Assembly (NCBI RefSeq): GCF_003024155.1
Contig: NZ_CP028136.1
Span: forward strand, 1,612,001-1,676,000
Length of the DNA: 64,000 bases
Source of the DNA: Christiangramia fulva
GTDB taxonomy: Bacteria > Bacteroidota > Bacteroidia > Flavobacteriales > Flavobacteriaceae
Direction of reading: 5' to 3'
A program made the position numbers and the translations under genes. The notes below the pieces were generated by a model. It did not search any database. It saw only the letters and a list, made by a program, of their open reading frames with translations, and had not been told where the DNA came from. The number at the start of each line of letters is the position of its first letter. The stretch's first letter is position 1. Positions 27,010 to 36,683 of the stretch are shown here, piece after piece.

Positions 27010-28137
27010 ATGACCAACGTTAAGGAAAGGTATTTAGCTCTTGATATTTTAAGGGGTTTAACCATTGCTTTAATGATAGTAGTGAACACACCCGGGAGCT
27101 GGGAAACCATTTATGGTCCCTTCGAACATTCTGCCTGGCACGGATTCACTATTACCGATCTTGTTTTTCCAACATTCCTCTTCGTAATTGGGAATGCCAT
27201 GAGCTTTAGCCTTAGAAAATATGAGGCTAAAGGAGAAAGTGCTTTTTTGAAAAAGCTTTTTAAAAGAACGCTTATTATTTTTCTTATAGGCCTTTTCCTT
27301 AATGGCTTTCCGTTTATTTATCGGGATGCCCAGGAAGGCTGGCAGTTGATGAATTTTGCCGATATAAGAATAATGGGAGTGCTTCAGCGTATTGCTTTAT
27401 GCTATATGTTCGCCGGTTTACTCATAAGGTACCTTAAAATAAAACCTGTTTTGATTATTGGTGCTGCTCTTCTTTTGATCTACTGGTGGCTAATGTATTA
27501 TTTTGGAGATCCGGGTGATCCGTATAGCCTTAAAGGTAATGCTGAATTGAAATTGGATCTGTTCTTTTTTGATCCCGAAAATTTGTATCACGGCTACGGG
27601 ATACCATTTGATCCCGAAGGCTTATTAAGTACCATTCCTGCCATAGTGAATGTGATAGGAGGTTATGTTGCGGGAATTTTCATTCAAAAATCAGGGAATA
27701 ATTTTACCACAGTCTGGAAACTTGCGCTTGGCGGAATCGTCCTGTTAGCAGTGGCTCTCATTTGGGATCCTGCATTTCCTATTAATAAACCAATTTGGAC
27801 AAGCTCTTACGTTTTGTATACCATAGGATGGGATCTTTTAATATTAGGTGCCCTTATTTTTATTACTGAAGTGCTTAATTTCAAAAAAGGTGCATACTTC
27901 TTTGAAGTTTTTGGAAGGAATCCGCTGTTTATCTACATCCTCTCCGGAATTATAATTGAAATCATTGGCTTAATCCATATAGGAGGCGAAAGTTTAAAAG
28001 TAATTATTTATGAAAATCTTTTTCTTAGCTGGTTGTCGGCTTTGAATGCTTCGCTTCTTTTTGCAATATGTTATATGCTGCTTCTTTGGCTTATAGCGCT
28101 TTGGATGGATAAACGATCAATTTACATTAAAGTGTAA
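27010..28137 (+). CDS. NagX-like integral membrane acyltransferase (DUF5009/HGSNAT-type)
   Basis: A 375-aa polytopic protein (about 9-10 hydrophobic segments) of the heparan-alpha-glucosaminide N-acetyltransferase-like family. The N-terminal signature RYLALDILRGLTIALMI and the His-containing HSAWHGFTITDL loop match. In other bacteria NagX accompanies GlcNAc/chitin genes and may transacylate amino sugars at the membrane. The ATG at 27010 is chosen over the ORF's TTG at 26974, which falls in the promoter. It is divergent from the NagC-like regulator and 134 bp upstream of susC, so it may belong to the same regulated unit. Substrate is unknown. Confidence 0.8.
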   Translation: MTNVKERYLALDILRGLTIALMIVVNTPGSWETIYGPFEHSAWHGFTITDLVFPTFLFVIGNAMSFSLRKYEAKGESAFLKKLFKRTLIIFLIGLFLNGFPFIYRDAQEGWQLMNFADIRIMGVLQRIALCYMFAGLLIRYLKIKPVLIIGAALLLIYWWLMYYFGDPGDPYSLKGNAELKLDLFFFDPENLYHGYGIPFDPEGLLSTIPAIVNVIGGYVAGIFIQKSGNNFTTVWKLALGGIVLLAVALIWDPAFPINKPIWTSSYVLYTIGWDLLILGALIFITEVLNFKKGAYFFEVFGRNPLFIYILSGIIIEIIGLIHIGGESLKVIIYENLFLSWLSALNASLLFAICYMLLLWLIALWMDKRSIYIKV

Positions 28138-28271
28138 ATTTTACGTTAAAAAATTTGGGAATATTAAAATGTTAATACTATTGCGATAAATCTTTATTTT
28201 ATTAATATTGTCTTAATATATTCTACTGTTTTTGTATATTTTTAACACACCAACTAAATTAACTATTAATT

Positions 28272-31200
28272 ATGAACATGAGGATTACTACTACTCCCGT
28301 TGATTTTTCTCCGGGCATTCAAAAAAGAACTCTCCTGTGTCTATACATGCTATTTGTATTTGGCATAGTTGTAAACCCACAGCTATTTGCTGCTGAAGGA
28401 GAAAGTTCTTCGTACGTGCAACAAACAATTGCCGGAACTGTAACCGATCAAAATGGTGTCCCTTTACCGGGTGTGAACGTTTTTGTTAAAGGAACAAATA
28501 CGGGAACTCAAACCGATTTTGACGGAAATTATAGCCTGGAAGCCGCTCCGGGCCAGACCGTGGTTTTTAGCTATGTAGGCTATAAAAACCAGGAAATTGT
28601 GGTGGGAAATCAGCAGGAGATCGATGTCACTCTTGAAGAAGACACCAGCCAGCTGGATGAAGTGGTTGTAATGGGATATACCGCCCAAACACGTGGTGAT
28701 GTAACCGGTTCTGTATCATCTGTAGATGTTTCAGAGGCTACAAAAACACCTATCGTGAACGCGGCAGAAGCGCTTCAGGGTAGGGTTACCGGGGTGACGG
28801 TTTTAAGTGACGGCCAGCCTGGTTCTTCACCTATCGTAAGGATTCGCGGTTATGGTACCAGTAATAATAACAATCCCCTTTATATTATTGATGGGGTGCA
28901 AACTGACGATCCTGCGATTCTAAATAGTTTGAACTCAAACGATATCGAACAGATGAACGTCTTAAAAGATGGTGCGGCAGCTGTGTATGGGGCAAGAGCC
29001 TCGAACGGTGTTGTAATTATAACCACAAAAGGTGGAGGATATAGCATGGCTAAGCCATCAATGACTGTAAATTCATATGTTGGTTTTGCCCAGGCGTCAA
29101 ATCTTCCTGGTATGTTAAATCCGCAGCAACATGGGCAAATGATCTTTGAAAGTCTGCGAAATGATGGTACTGAAGTGAAGCATGCTCAATATGGCAACGG
29201 TGCTGAGCCGGTTGTACCAAGTACGATTCTGGGAGCACCTGTTCCGGTTACTGTTCCTGAAGGCGGTACAAACTGGCTGGATGAGATTTTCCGAACCGCG
29301 CCTACCTATAATGCCTCCGTTACTCTTCAAAATGGGAATCAATACGGCAAATATTTAATGTCTCTTAACTACCTGAAAAGGCAGGGAGTTCAATTAGAAA
29401 CAGGATTTGAGAGAGGAACTTCCCGACTGAATTCTGAATTTAAAATAATGGATAAGTTAAGAGTAGGAGAGCATTTGAACGTTTCTTTTAGTAAAACGCG
29501 AAATGGTAATCAGGTTAATTATGCCCTGAGAGCTTCACCTCTACTACCTGTAAGGGATGATAACGGTGCTTTTACCGGTACCTATTCTCCTTCGCTAGGT
29601 TTGGGTAATGCTAACAACCCGGTTGCCAACCTTTTGAGAGCTAAAAATAATTACAGTAAATCCTTACGTATGTTTGGGGATGTTTATGCTTCTTTGGAAG
29701 TTTTGCAGCATTTCAACGTCAAAACATCAATTGGTGCGGATGTGCAGTATTATAACGGAAGATTTTTCACTGCCTTAAATCCCGAACATTCTGAACCTAT
29801 TTCTACCAATACGCTTACAGAACAGGATGCTCAGAACTATCAGTGGACATGGACCAATACCGTCCAATATGATAATAATTTCGGAGAACACAGTATTGAT
29901 GCGGTAGCAGGTATAGAGGCTCTTTCTCAAAGAGGAAAGGGAAAAGGAGTTATTAATAGCGGATATCTTTTTGAAGATCCGGACTTTTACTTACTTTCAA
30001 ATGGAACCGGTTCTCCTATAGTTGATTATGCGTACGATGGTACCTCTACACTTTATTCAATTTTCGGTACAGCCAACTACAATTACGCCGGGAGATATTA
30101 TTTAACAGCTACCCTTCGTCGGGATAAATCTTCAAGGTTCCGCGGGGATAACCAAAGCGATATTTTTCCTTCACTTAGTGTTGGATGGGTGATCAGCGAT
30201 GAGAACTTTTTCCCTCAAAGTAATACAATAAGCAGATTAAAACTAAAGGCTTCCTGGGGTGAATTAGGTAATCAAACCTTACCAGTTGGAAACCCGACAA
30301 TTAATATTTCCAATCTTGATGAACAGTATGCTAACTACGTTTTTATGGGAAGTGGTACTCCCACTACAGGAGCAATTTTGTCGGCAGTTGGGAATCCCGA
30401 TCTTAAATGGGAAACCAGTGTTACCAAGAACATTGGACTGAATTTAGGAATGTTCGATGATAGACTGGATGCTACATTAGAATTCTATGAGATAACAACC
30501 AAAGATCTTATTACTCAGGATAACAGTTTGATCAGTACCACAGCTATTGATGCAAGTGCTCCTTATGTTAATCTTGGTTCTATTAAAAATACCGGGGTAG
30601 ATTTTAGTCTTGGATACCAAAGCCTTCCTACAAAAGATTTCACTTATGGGTTTAATCTGAATGTTTCCCATTATAAAAATGAGGTAACCGACTTAATCAG
30701 TGAGTTTCAACCTGGAGACAGTGGATTTAGAGTAGGATCTATCACGAGAACCTCTGTAGGTCAGCCGCTTTCTTACTTCTATGGAAGAAAAGTAATAGGA
30801 ATTTTCTCTTCTGAAGCCGAAGTTTCTGGCGCTGCCGACCAGGGCTTCGCATCTCCTGCTGCAGGAGTAGGTCGCTTTCAATATGCCGATATTGACAATA
30901 ATGGTGTGATAAATGACCTTGACAGAACTAAAATTGGTTCACCTCACCCGGATTTCACTTATGGTTTAAACCTGACAGCCGGTTATAAAGGATTTGACCT
31001 TTCTGCATTCTTCTCTGGCTCACAGGGAAATGATATTTACAATTATCAAAAAGTATTTACAGATTTTCCATTGTTCTTTGACGGAAACAGAAGTACCCGT
31101 GTGCTGGATTCCTGGACTCCTGAAAATCCCAATGCTTCCTTACCAGCACTTAGTGCTACTATTCGAAACAGCGAGACAGGGCCAAATTCATATTTTGTAG

Positions 31201-31457
31201 AAGATGGTTCGTTCTTTAGACTGAAGAACCTTCAAATAGGATATAATTTTGCAGATAATATTGTTGAAAAATTAAGGGTACAGGATCTGCGCATATATGT
31301 ACAGGGAACTAATCTGTTTACCATTACCGGATATGATGGACTTGATCCAGAGATTGCTTCTACCAGTACTTTAACTCTGGGAGTTGATGGAAATGTGGGT
31401 TATCAGGTATATCCCGTTTCAAAGATTTATACATTGGGTGTTAATATTAAACTTTAA
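28272..31457 (+). CDS. SusC/RagA-type TonB-dependent outer-membrane transporter
   Basis: A 1061-aa outer-membrane protein that imports oligosaccharides using TonB energy. A signal sequence (about 18-40) is followed by a carboxypeptidase-regulatory-like domain (about 52-130; GTVTDQNGVPLPGVNVFVKG), the TonB-box region DEVVVMGY (near 135), the plug domain (about 145-260, ending VIITTKGG) and a long 22-strand barrel. It is followed by its SusD partner after 5 bp, forming the core import pair of a polysaccharide utilisation locus. The specificity is not encoded in a readable way; neighbours point to hexosamine-containing glycans. Confidence 0.95.
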   Translation: MNMRITTTPVDFSPGIQKRTLLCLYMLFVFGIVVNPQLFAAEGESSSYVQQTIAGTVTDQNGVPLPGVNVFVKGTNTGTQTDFDGNYSLEAAPGQTVVFSYVGYKNQEIVVGNQQEIDVTLEEDTSQLDEVVVMGYTAQTRGDVTGSVSSVDVSEATKTPIVNAAEALQGRVTGVTVLSDGQPGSSPIVRIRGYGTSNNNNPLYIIDGVQTDDPAILNSLNSNDIEQMNVLKDGAAAVYGARASNGVVIITTKGGGYSMAKPSMTVNSYVGFAQASNLPGMLNPQQHGQMIFESLRNDGTEVKHAQYGNGAEPVVPSTILGAPVPVTVPEGGTNWLDEIFRTAPTYNASVTLQNGNQYGKYLMSLNYLKRQGVQLETGFERGTSRLNSEFKIMDKLRVGEHLNVSFSKTRNGNQVNYALRASPLLPVRDDNGAFTGTYSPSLGLGNANNPVANLLRAKNNYSKSLRMFGDVYASLEVLQHFNVKTSIGADVQYYNGRFFTALNPEHSEPISTNTLTEQDAQNYQWTWTNTVQYDNNFGEHSIDAVAGIEALSQRGKGKGVINSGYLFEDPDFYLLSNGTGSPIVDYAYDGTSTLYSIFGTANYNYAGRYYLTATLRRDKSSRFRGDNQSDIFPSLSVGWVISDENFFPQSNTISRLKLKASWGELGNQTLPVGNPTINISNLDEQYANYVFMGSGTPTTGAILSAVGNPDLKWETSVTKNIGLNLGMFDDRLDATLEFYEITTKDLITQDNSLISTTAIDASAPYVNLGSIKNTGVDFSLGYQSLPTKDFTYGFNLNVSHYKNEVTDLISEFQPGDSGFRVGSITRTSVGQPLSYFYGRKVIGIFSSEAEVSGAADQGFASPAAGVGRFQYADIDNNGVINDLDRTKIGSPHPDFTYGLNLTAGYKGFDLSAFFSGSQGNDIYNYQKVFTDFPLFFDGNRSTRVLDSWTPENPNASLPALSATIRNSETGPNSYFVEDGSFFRLKNLQIGYNFADNIVEKLRVQDLRIYVQGTNLFTITGYDGLDPEIASTSTLTLGVDGNVGYQVYPVSKIYTLGVNIKL

Positions 31458-31462
31458 TTATT

Positions 31463-33142
31463 ATGAAGAAGATAATCTATTATATACTTCCTCTTTTTGC
31501 GCTCATTGCGTGTAATGAGGATTTCACAAAAACTCCTGCGGTAGGGGCACTGAGTGATCAGGCTCTTCAAAACCCAGATGGAGTAGATCTTTTGCTTACC
31601 GGGGCCTATTCTGTTTTGGATGGACGTGCCCTGGGAGATTTTGGTGATGGTGCTTTTGCTGTTAGCCCTGATAACTGGTGGTTTGATGTGCTCTCTGATG
31701 ATGCCCATAAAGGAAGTACCGATGGTGACCAGCAGGAGCTGTTCCTTCTCGAAACGTATGCCTTCACCCCAGCAAACATTTATATTCTTGGGAAATGGAA
31801 AGCTCTTTATGCCGGTGTGAACAGGTCAAATGCTGTTCTTTCTGTTATTGAAGGAATAGAAGGTCAGGATTTTACTGAAAAAAAGGCTGAAGCCAAATTT
31901 TTAAGAGGCTTCTTTAACTTCGAACTTCAGAAGATTTATGGCAATCCTGCATTTATATCGGTAGAAAATTATATAAATACTGAATTTAATCAGCCTAATC
32001 CAGGGCCGATCTGGGACAAAATAGAAGAAGACCAGAAATTCGCTATGGAAAATCTTCCAGATACTCAAGACGAGCCTGGAAGACCAACATCCTGGACTGC
32101 CAAGGCTTTTTTAGGAAAAACATATCTTTTCCAGGGAAAATGGTCTGAGGCCTTTAACCTTTTGAAGGACGTTATTGAAAATGGACCTTATGCTTTGAAT
32201 GATGAATTCGTAACTAATTTCGTTGCCTCGGGAGAGAACAGTCCTGAATCGGTATTTGCGATCCAATTTGCGGCGGATGATAAATATTCTTATAACGGGA
32301 ATGTGGGAAGTACTTTGAATTTTCCAAATGCCATGGGCTGGTGTTGTGGTTTTTATATGCCTACCCAGGATCTAGTAGATGCTTATCAGGTAGGTCCTGA
32401 TGGTTTACCTCTTCCTGACAATTATAGCGATCATCATGTAGCTAATGATTTTGGTCTTTCAAGTGCGGAGTCTTTTACGCCTGAAACAGGTCCACTTGAT
32501 CCAAGACTTGATTATACCGTTGGTAGAAGGGGAATAGATTATAATGGTTACGGAATTAATCCCGGTGGGGACTGGATACGTAATACTACATCTGACATAT
32601 CCGGTATTTACCTTCCTAAAAAGAATGTTTACCACAATGGTGAGGATGTTAATATGGGAACTGCCGACTGGGGTCAGCAAAGTCCAGGGATTAACTATAA
32701 CGTGATGCGTTTCTCCGGAGTTTTACTAATGGCTGCTGAAGCTGCTGCAGAAATGGATGATCTTGATACAGCGCTAAAATATGTCAATATGGTTCGTAAT
32801 CGTGCTAAAAATATGACATATGTTAAAGCTCCCGATGGATCTCCAGCGGCTAATTATAAAATTGAACCCTATCCTTCTTTCCCTGATAAGGAGTTTGCAC
32901 TTAAAGCAATTAGATTTGAAAGAAGATTAGAGCTGGCAATGGAAGGCCACAGGTTTTTTGATCTTGCTCGTTGGGATATTGCCAAGCCTGTTATTACGGA
33001 ATATATCAATAATGAAACTGAGACCATTCCAAATTTTGGCCCTAAAACATCTCCTTTCCAGGAGTATATGACCATAATGCCTATTCCTACAACAGCGATT
33101 GACCTTTCGGGAGGCGTGTTAACACAAAACCCTGGGTACTAA
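31463..33142 (+). CDS. SusD/RagB-type glycan-binding lipoprotein
   Basis: A 559-aa lipoprotein (lipobox FALIAC, Cys17) of the RagB/SusD family, the lid of the SusC channel. The helical TPR-like core begins about residue 30 (GVDLLLTGAYSVLDG), and the family's C-terminal signature ERRLELAMEGHRFFDLARW lies near 485-503. It binds oligosaccharides at the cell surface and passes them to SusC. The 5-bp gap after susC shows co-transcription. A strong terminator at 33206-33248 ends this unit, so the downstream FG-GAP gene has its own promoter. Confidence 0.95.
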   Translation: MKKIIYYILPLFALIACNEDFTKTPAVGALSDQALQNPDGVDLLLTGAYSVLDGRALGDFGDGAFAVSPDNWWFDVLSDDAHKGSTDGDQQELFLLETYAFTPANIYILGKWKALYAGVNRSNAVLSVIEGIEGQDFTEKKAEAKFLRGFFNFELQKIYGNPAFISVENYINTEFNQPNPGPIWDKIEEDQKFAMENLPDTQDEPGRPTSWTAKAFLGKTYLFQGKWSEAFNLLKDVIENGPYALNDEFVTNFVASGENSPESVFAIQFAADDKYSYNGNVGSTLNFPNAMGWCCGFYMPTQDLVDAYQVGPDGLPLPDNYSDHHVANDFGLSSAESFTPETGPLDPRLDYTVGRRGIDYNGYGINPGGDWIRNTTSDISGIYLPKKNVYHNGEDVNMGTADWGQQSPGINYNVMRFSGVLLMAAEAAAEMDDLDTALKYVNMVRNRAKNMTYVKAPDGSPAANYKIEPYPSFPDKEFALKAIRFERRLELAMEGHRFFDLARWDIAKPVITEYINNETETIPNFGPKTSPFQEYMTIMPIPTTAIDLSGGVLTQNPGY

Positions 33143-33205
33143 AAAGCTTTATCTATTAAAAATAGAGAGAATAGTTTTTTAAATTAGTTTTAGTTATTTA
33201 AATAT

Positions 33206-33255
33206 GAGCCTGCCAAAAATCCTTTATAAAAGTATTTACGGCAGGCTCTTTTTTA
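33206..33255 (+). terminator. Intrinsic terminator after susD
   Basis: GAGCCTGCC (33206-33214) and GGCAGGCTC (33240-33248) form a perfect 9-bp GC-rich stem with a 25-nt loop, followed by CTTTTTT. The unusually long loop could hold an extra short helix. Confidence 0.75.
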
Positions 33256-33257
33256 TC

Positions 33258-33288
33258 TTTGATTACAAATTATCTACCATAATTTTTG
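33258..33288 (+). promoter_or_regulatory. Promoter of the FG-GAP/UnbV gene
   Basis: TTTG at 33258-33261 and TAATTTTTG at 33280-33288 are separated by 18 bp, close to the Bacteroidota pattern. It lies directly behind the susD terminator and shares the exact TAATTTTTG nonamer with the promoter at 26968-26976. Confidence 0.45.
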
Positions 33289-33297
33289 AAACGGCAA

Positions 33298-36200
33298 ATG
33301 TTGAAAATGAAAAATCTTAACCTGTCCTTGATGTTCCTGGCTTCTATAAGCTTCCTTTTTTCCTGCTCTTCCGGAGTTGATAAGGAAATTAAAAAGGAAA
33401 AGAATTTCTCACAGTTACAGGCAGAACAAACCGGAATTGATTTCCGAAATGACTTAAAAGAAAACGATAGTATTAATTATTTCAGTTACTCCTATCTTTA
33501 TATGGGAGGGGGTGTTGCCGCAGGTGATATCAATAACGACGGCTTAACCGATCTTTTCTTTACCGGCAATATGGTGCCAAACAAATTATACCTGAATAAA
33601 GGCGGACTCAAATTCGAAGATGTTACTGAGAAGGCAGGATTAAGTGGAGATGACCGGTGGTATACCGGGGCTACTATGGTAGACGTCAATGATGACGGTT
33701 ATCTTGATATTTATGTTTCGGTTTCTGGAAAATTTGCTCCTCACGAGAATGAGCTTTACATCAATAACGGGGATGGAACCTTTACCGAAAAAGCTAAAGA
33801 TTACGGTATTGCAGATGAAGGTAACAGTATTCAATCTACTTTCTTCGATTATGATATGGACGGGGATCTGGATCTTTATGTGGCGAATTATCCGCCCACA
33901 CGTTTCGATGCCCCAAACCAATATTATAGATTTAAAATGGAAAACGTCAAAGACGTTGAAACCAACAATCTCTATAGAAATAATGGTGGAAGTTTTACCA
34001 AAGTAACCAATGAAGCGGGCCTAAGGTCCTTTGGTCTTTCTATCAGCGCGACGATAGGAGATCTTAATGAGGACGGGTGGCCTGATATTTATGTATCCAG
34101 TGACTTCAGCACTCCTGATCTAATGTATTTAAATAATGGAGATGGAACTTTTACAGATGTCCTGAAAGATGCTACCAAACAAACCTCATTTTATGGAATG
34201 GGTGTAGATATTGCCGATTATAATAATGATGGACTTTTAGATATTCTTGAAATGGATATGGCTGCCAAAAATAATCGCCGGGCCAAGGCAAATATGGCCA
34301 GTATGAACCCGAAGCTTTTCTGGGGAACCGTTTACTCCGGGTTTCATTACCAGTATATGTACAACTCCCTTCAAACAAATTCAGGAAATTTAAAAGGAAA
34401 TGTCCCGACTTTCAGTAATACTTCACGATTGGCGGGTGTTCAGGCAAGCGATTGGAGCTGGGCTCCTTTGTTTGCCGATCTGGACAATGATGGCTGGAAA
34501 GATATTTATATTTCCAATGGAACGAGGCGAGAAATCAACAATAAAGATTATTTCCATGAACTTGAAAAAAGACCTAAACAAAATGACAGCCTTTTAGAAA
34601 AATCGCTGGGTATGCCTTCTGAAAGGGTAGATAATTTTGTTTTCAGAAATAAAGGCGATATGAGCTTTGAAAGGGCCAATGAGAAATGGGGATTGTCTTT
34701 TAAAGGCTTTTCAAATGGAGCTGTTTATGTAGACCTGGATAATGATGGAGATCTTGAAGTTATTACCAATAATATTGATGATAAGGCCTCTGTTTTTAAA
34801 AATAACAATATTTCGAAAAATCACTTCCTCAGTGTGAAATTTAAAGGGCCTGATAAAAATAAATTTGGCATCGGGACCAGGGTATATCTGAAACAGGATG
34901 AATTTTCCCAAATGCAGGAGCTTAACCTAAGCCGTGGATTCCAATCTTCAGTAGCTCCTGAACTTCATTTCGGCGTAGGGCAGAATGCAAATATCCGGGA
35001 AGTAAAGATAGTCTGGCCAGACAGGAGAACTCAGGTGCTTAAAAATGTCGCTGCAGATCAAAAGCTGGTGATCGATTACAAAGACTCTGAAAAAACTCTC
35101 ATTACACCGCCTGAAGAACCGCAAAAGCTATTTTTAACGGTCGCTCCGGATTCTCTGAATATCGATTATAAACATACCGAAAACTCTTATGACGATTTTG
35201 AAAAGGAAATTCTTCTTCCCCATAAAACATCCATGTTTGGTCCCGGAATAGCCGTTGGAGACCTCAATGGAGATGGTCTGGATGATGTGTTCATCGGGGC
35301 AGCATCTCAATACCGCCCCGGGATTTATTTCCAAACAAAAACCGGCTTTGAAAAGAAAACTTTTGATGATCTGTACCACGATAATAAATATGAAGACCTG
35401 GGTGCGCTGATTTTTGATGCCGATAATGATGGGGATAATGATATTTATGTGGTTAGTGGCGGAAATGAATTTGATAAAGATTCTGAAATGTTACAGGACA
35501 GACTTTATATAAATCAAAATGGTGATTTTAAAAGATCCCTTACGGCATTACCCAAAATGATCACTAGTGGCTCAAGGGTTTACGCGAACGATTTCGATAA
35601 AGATGGAGATCTCGACCTTTTCGTGGGTGGCAGATTGGTGCCCGGCAACTATCCTTCTCCGGCTAATAGTTATATCCTCGAAAATCGTTCTGAAAAAGGC
35701 AGTCCAAAATTTGTAGACATCACTTCAGAAATAGCTCCAGAACTTAAAAATTTGGGAATGGTTACCAGCGCGAGCTGGACCGATTTTGATAAAGATGGCT
35801 GGACAGACCTTGTGTTGGCCGGGGAATGGATGCCTATTAAAGTATTTAAAAACGAACAGGGAGATTTTACCGATGTTTCCTCTCAATTAGGACTTGATGA
35901 TACTACCGGTTGGTGGTTTAGCCTGAAAGAGGGTGATTTTGACAATGATGGGGATATGGATTTTATTGCCGGAAATCTCGGACTTAATTATAAATACCAG
36001 GCTCATGATGATGCTACCTTCGATGTGTATTATTACGATTTTGATGGGAACGATACAAAAGATATTGTACTGAGTTACTTTAATGATGGGCAGAAATTCC
36101 CGGTACGCGGAAGAGAGTGCTCATCGCAACAAATGCCAGGTATTAAAAAGAAGTTCAAAGATTATAATTCCTACGCAAATGCTAATCTGGCCGATATCTA

Positions 36201-36651
36201 TACTAAAGATTATCTGGAAAATGCACTGCATTACCAGGTAAAATCTTTTGCCAGCGTATTTGTAGAAAATACCAAGGATGGCTTTAAACTGCACAAGCTG
36301 CCTAATGAGGCACAGATCTCCAATATTAACCAGATTCTTGTAGATGACTATGATAAAGACGGTAACCTGGATGCTTTGATCGCTGGGAATCTATATGCTT
36401 CAGAAGTTGAAACACCACGCAATGATGCCAGTATAGGCCTTCTGCTAAAAGGTGACGGAAAAGGCCATTTTGAGCCTGTACCAGCCAGGGAAAGCGGATT
36501 TTTTGTTCCGGGAGATGTTAAAGATATGGCCCGACTTAAAACTCCTAATGGTGAATTTATTGTAGTTGCTAAAAACAGCGATTATCTCCAGTTGGTAAAA
36601 CTGAAATCGGCTAAACCTCTTGATCTGGCCGCTTCAGAAAGAGTTAAATAA
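33298..36651 (+). CDS. Large FG-GAP (VCBS) / ASPIC-UnbV lipoprotein
   Basis: A 1117-aa lipoprotein (lipobox FLFSC) built from many FG-GAP/VCBS beta-propeller repeats with integrin-like calcium loops of the DxDxDGxxD kind (for example YDMDGDLDLYVANY and DFDKDGDLDLFVGG). A CRTAC/ASPIC-UnbV segment, GFQSSVAPELHFGVGQ, lies near residues 545-560, between two propeller halves. The family is common in marine Bacteroidota glycan loci and is thought to be a surface calcium-binding scaffold or ligand binder, not an enzyme. The annotated longest ORF begins at a TTG at 33286; ATG at 33298 (or 33307) is more likely. It begins behind its own promoter. Confidence 0.85.
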   Translation: MLKMKNLNLSLMFLASISFLFSCSSGVDKEIKKEKNFSQLQAEQTGIDFRNDLKENDSINYFSYSYLYMGGGVAAGDINNDGLTDLFFTGNMVPNKLYLNKGGLKFEDVTEKAGLSGDDRWYTGATMVDVNDDGYLDIYVSVSGKFAPHENELYINNGDGTFTEKAKDYGIADEGNSIQSTFFDYDMDGDLDLYVANYPPTRFDAPNQYYRFKMENVKDVETNNLYRNNGGSFTKVTNEAGLRSFGLSISATIGDLNEDGWPDIYVSSDFSTPDLMYLNNGDGTFTDVLKDATKQTSFYGMGVDIADYNNDGLLDILEMDMAAKNNRRAKANMASMNPKLFWGTVYSGFHYQYMYNSLQTNSGNLKGNVPTFSNTSRLAGVQASDWSWAPLFADLDNDGWKDIYISNGTRREINNKDYFHELEKRPKQNDSLLEKSLGMPSERVDNFVFRNKGDMSFERANEKWGLSFKGFSNGAVYVDLDNDGDLEVITNNIDDKASVFKNNNISKNHFLSVKFKGPDKNKFGIGTRVYLKQDEFSQMQELNLSRGFQSSVAPELHFGVGQNANIREVKIVWPDRRTQVLKNVAADQKLVIDYKDSEKTLITPPEEPQKLFLTVAPDSLNIDYKHTENSYDDFEKEILLPHKTSMFGPGIAVGDLNGDGLDDVFIGAASQYRPGIYFQTKTGFEKKTFDDLYHDNKYEDLGALIFDADNDGDNDIYVVSGGNEFDKDSEMLQDRLYINQNGDFKRSLTALPKMITSGSRVYANDFDKDGDLDLFVGGRLVPGNYPSPANSYILENRSEKGSPKFVDITSEIAPELKNLGMVTSASWTDFDKDGWTDLVLAGEWMPIKVFKNEQGDFTDVSSQLGLDDTTGWWFSLKEGDFDNDGDMDFIAGNLGLNYKYQAHDDATFDVYYYDFDGNDTKDIVLSYFNDGQKFPVRGRECSSQQMPGIKKKFKDYNSYANANLADIYTKDYLENALHYQVKSFASVFVENTKDGFKLHKLPNEAQISNINQILVDDYDKDGNLDALIAGNLYASEVETPRNDASIGLLLKGDGKGHFEPVPARESGFFVPGDVKDMARLKTPNGEFIVVAKNSDYLQLVKLKSAKPLDLAASERVK

Positions 36652-36683
36652 GCAGCGAAAACAACTAACTAAAAGATCAAATT

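Noticed and set aside
28119..28140. AATTTACA/TGTAAATT hairpin at the end of the NagX-like gene as a terminator
   Set aside because: AT-rich weak stem without a proper T-run; transcription into susC remains possible.
33286..33297. TTG start of the FG-GAP gene
   Set aside because: It lies within the -7 box of the proposed promoter; ATG at 33298 or 33307 gives a normal lipoprotein signal.
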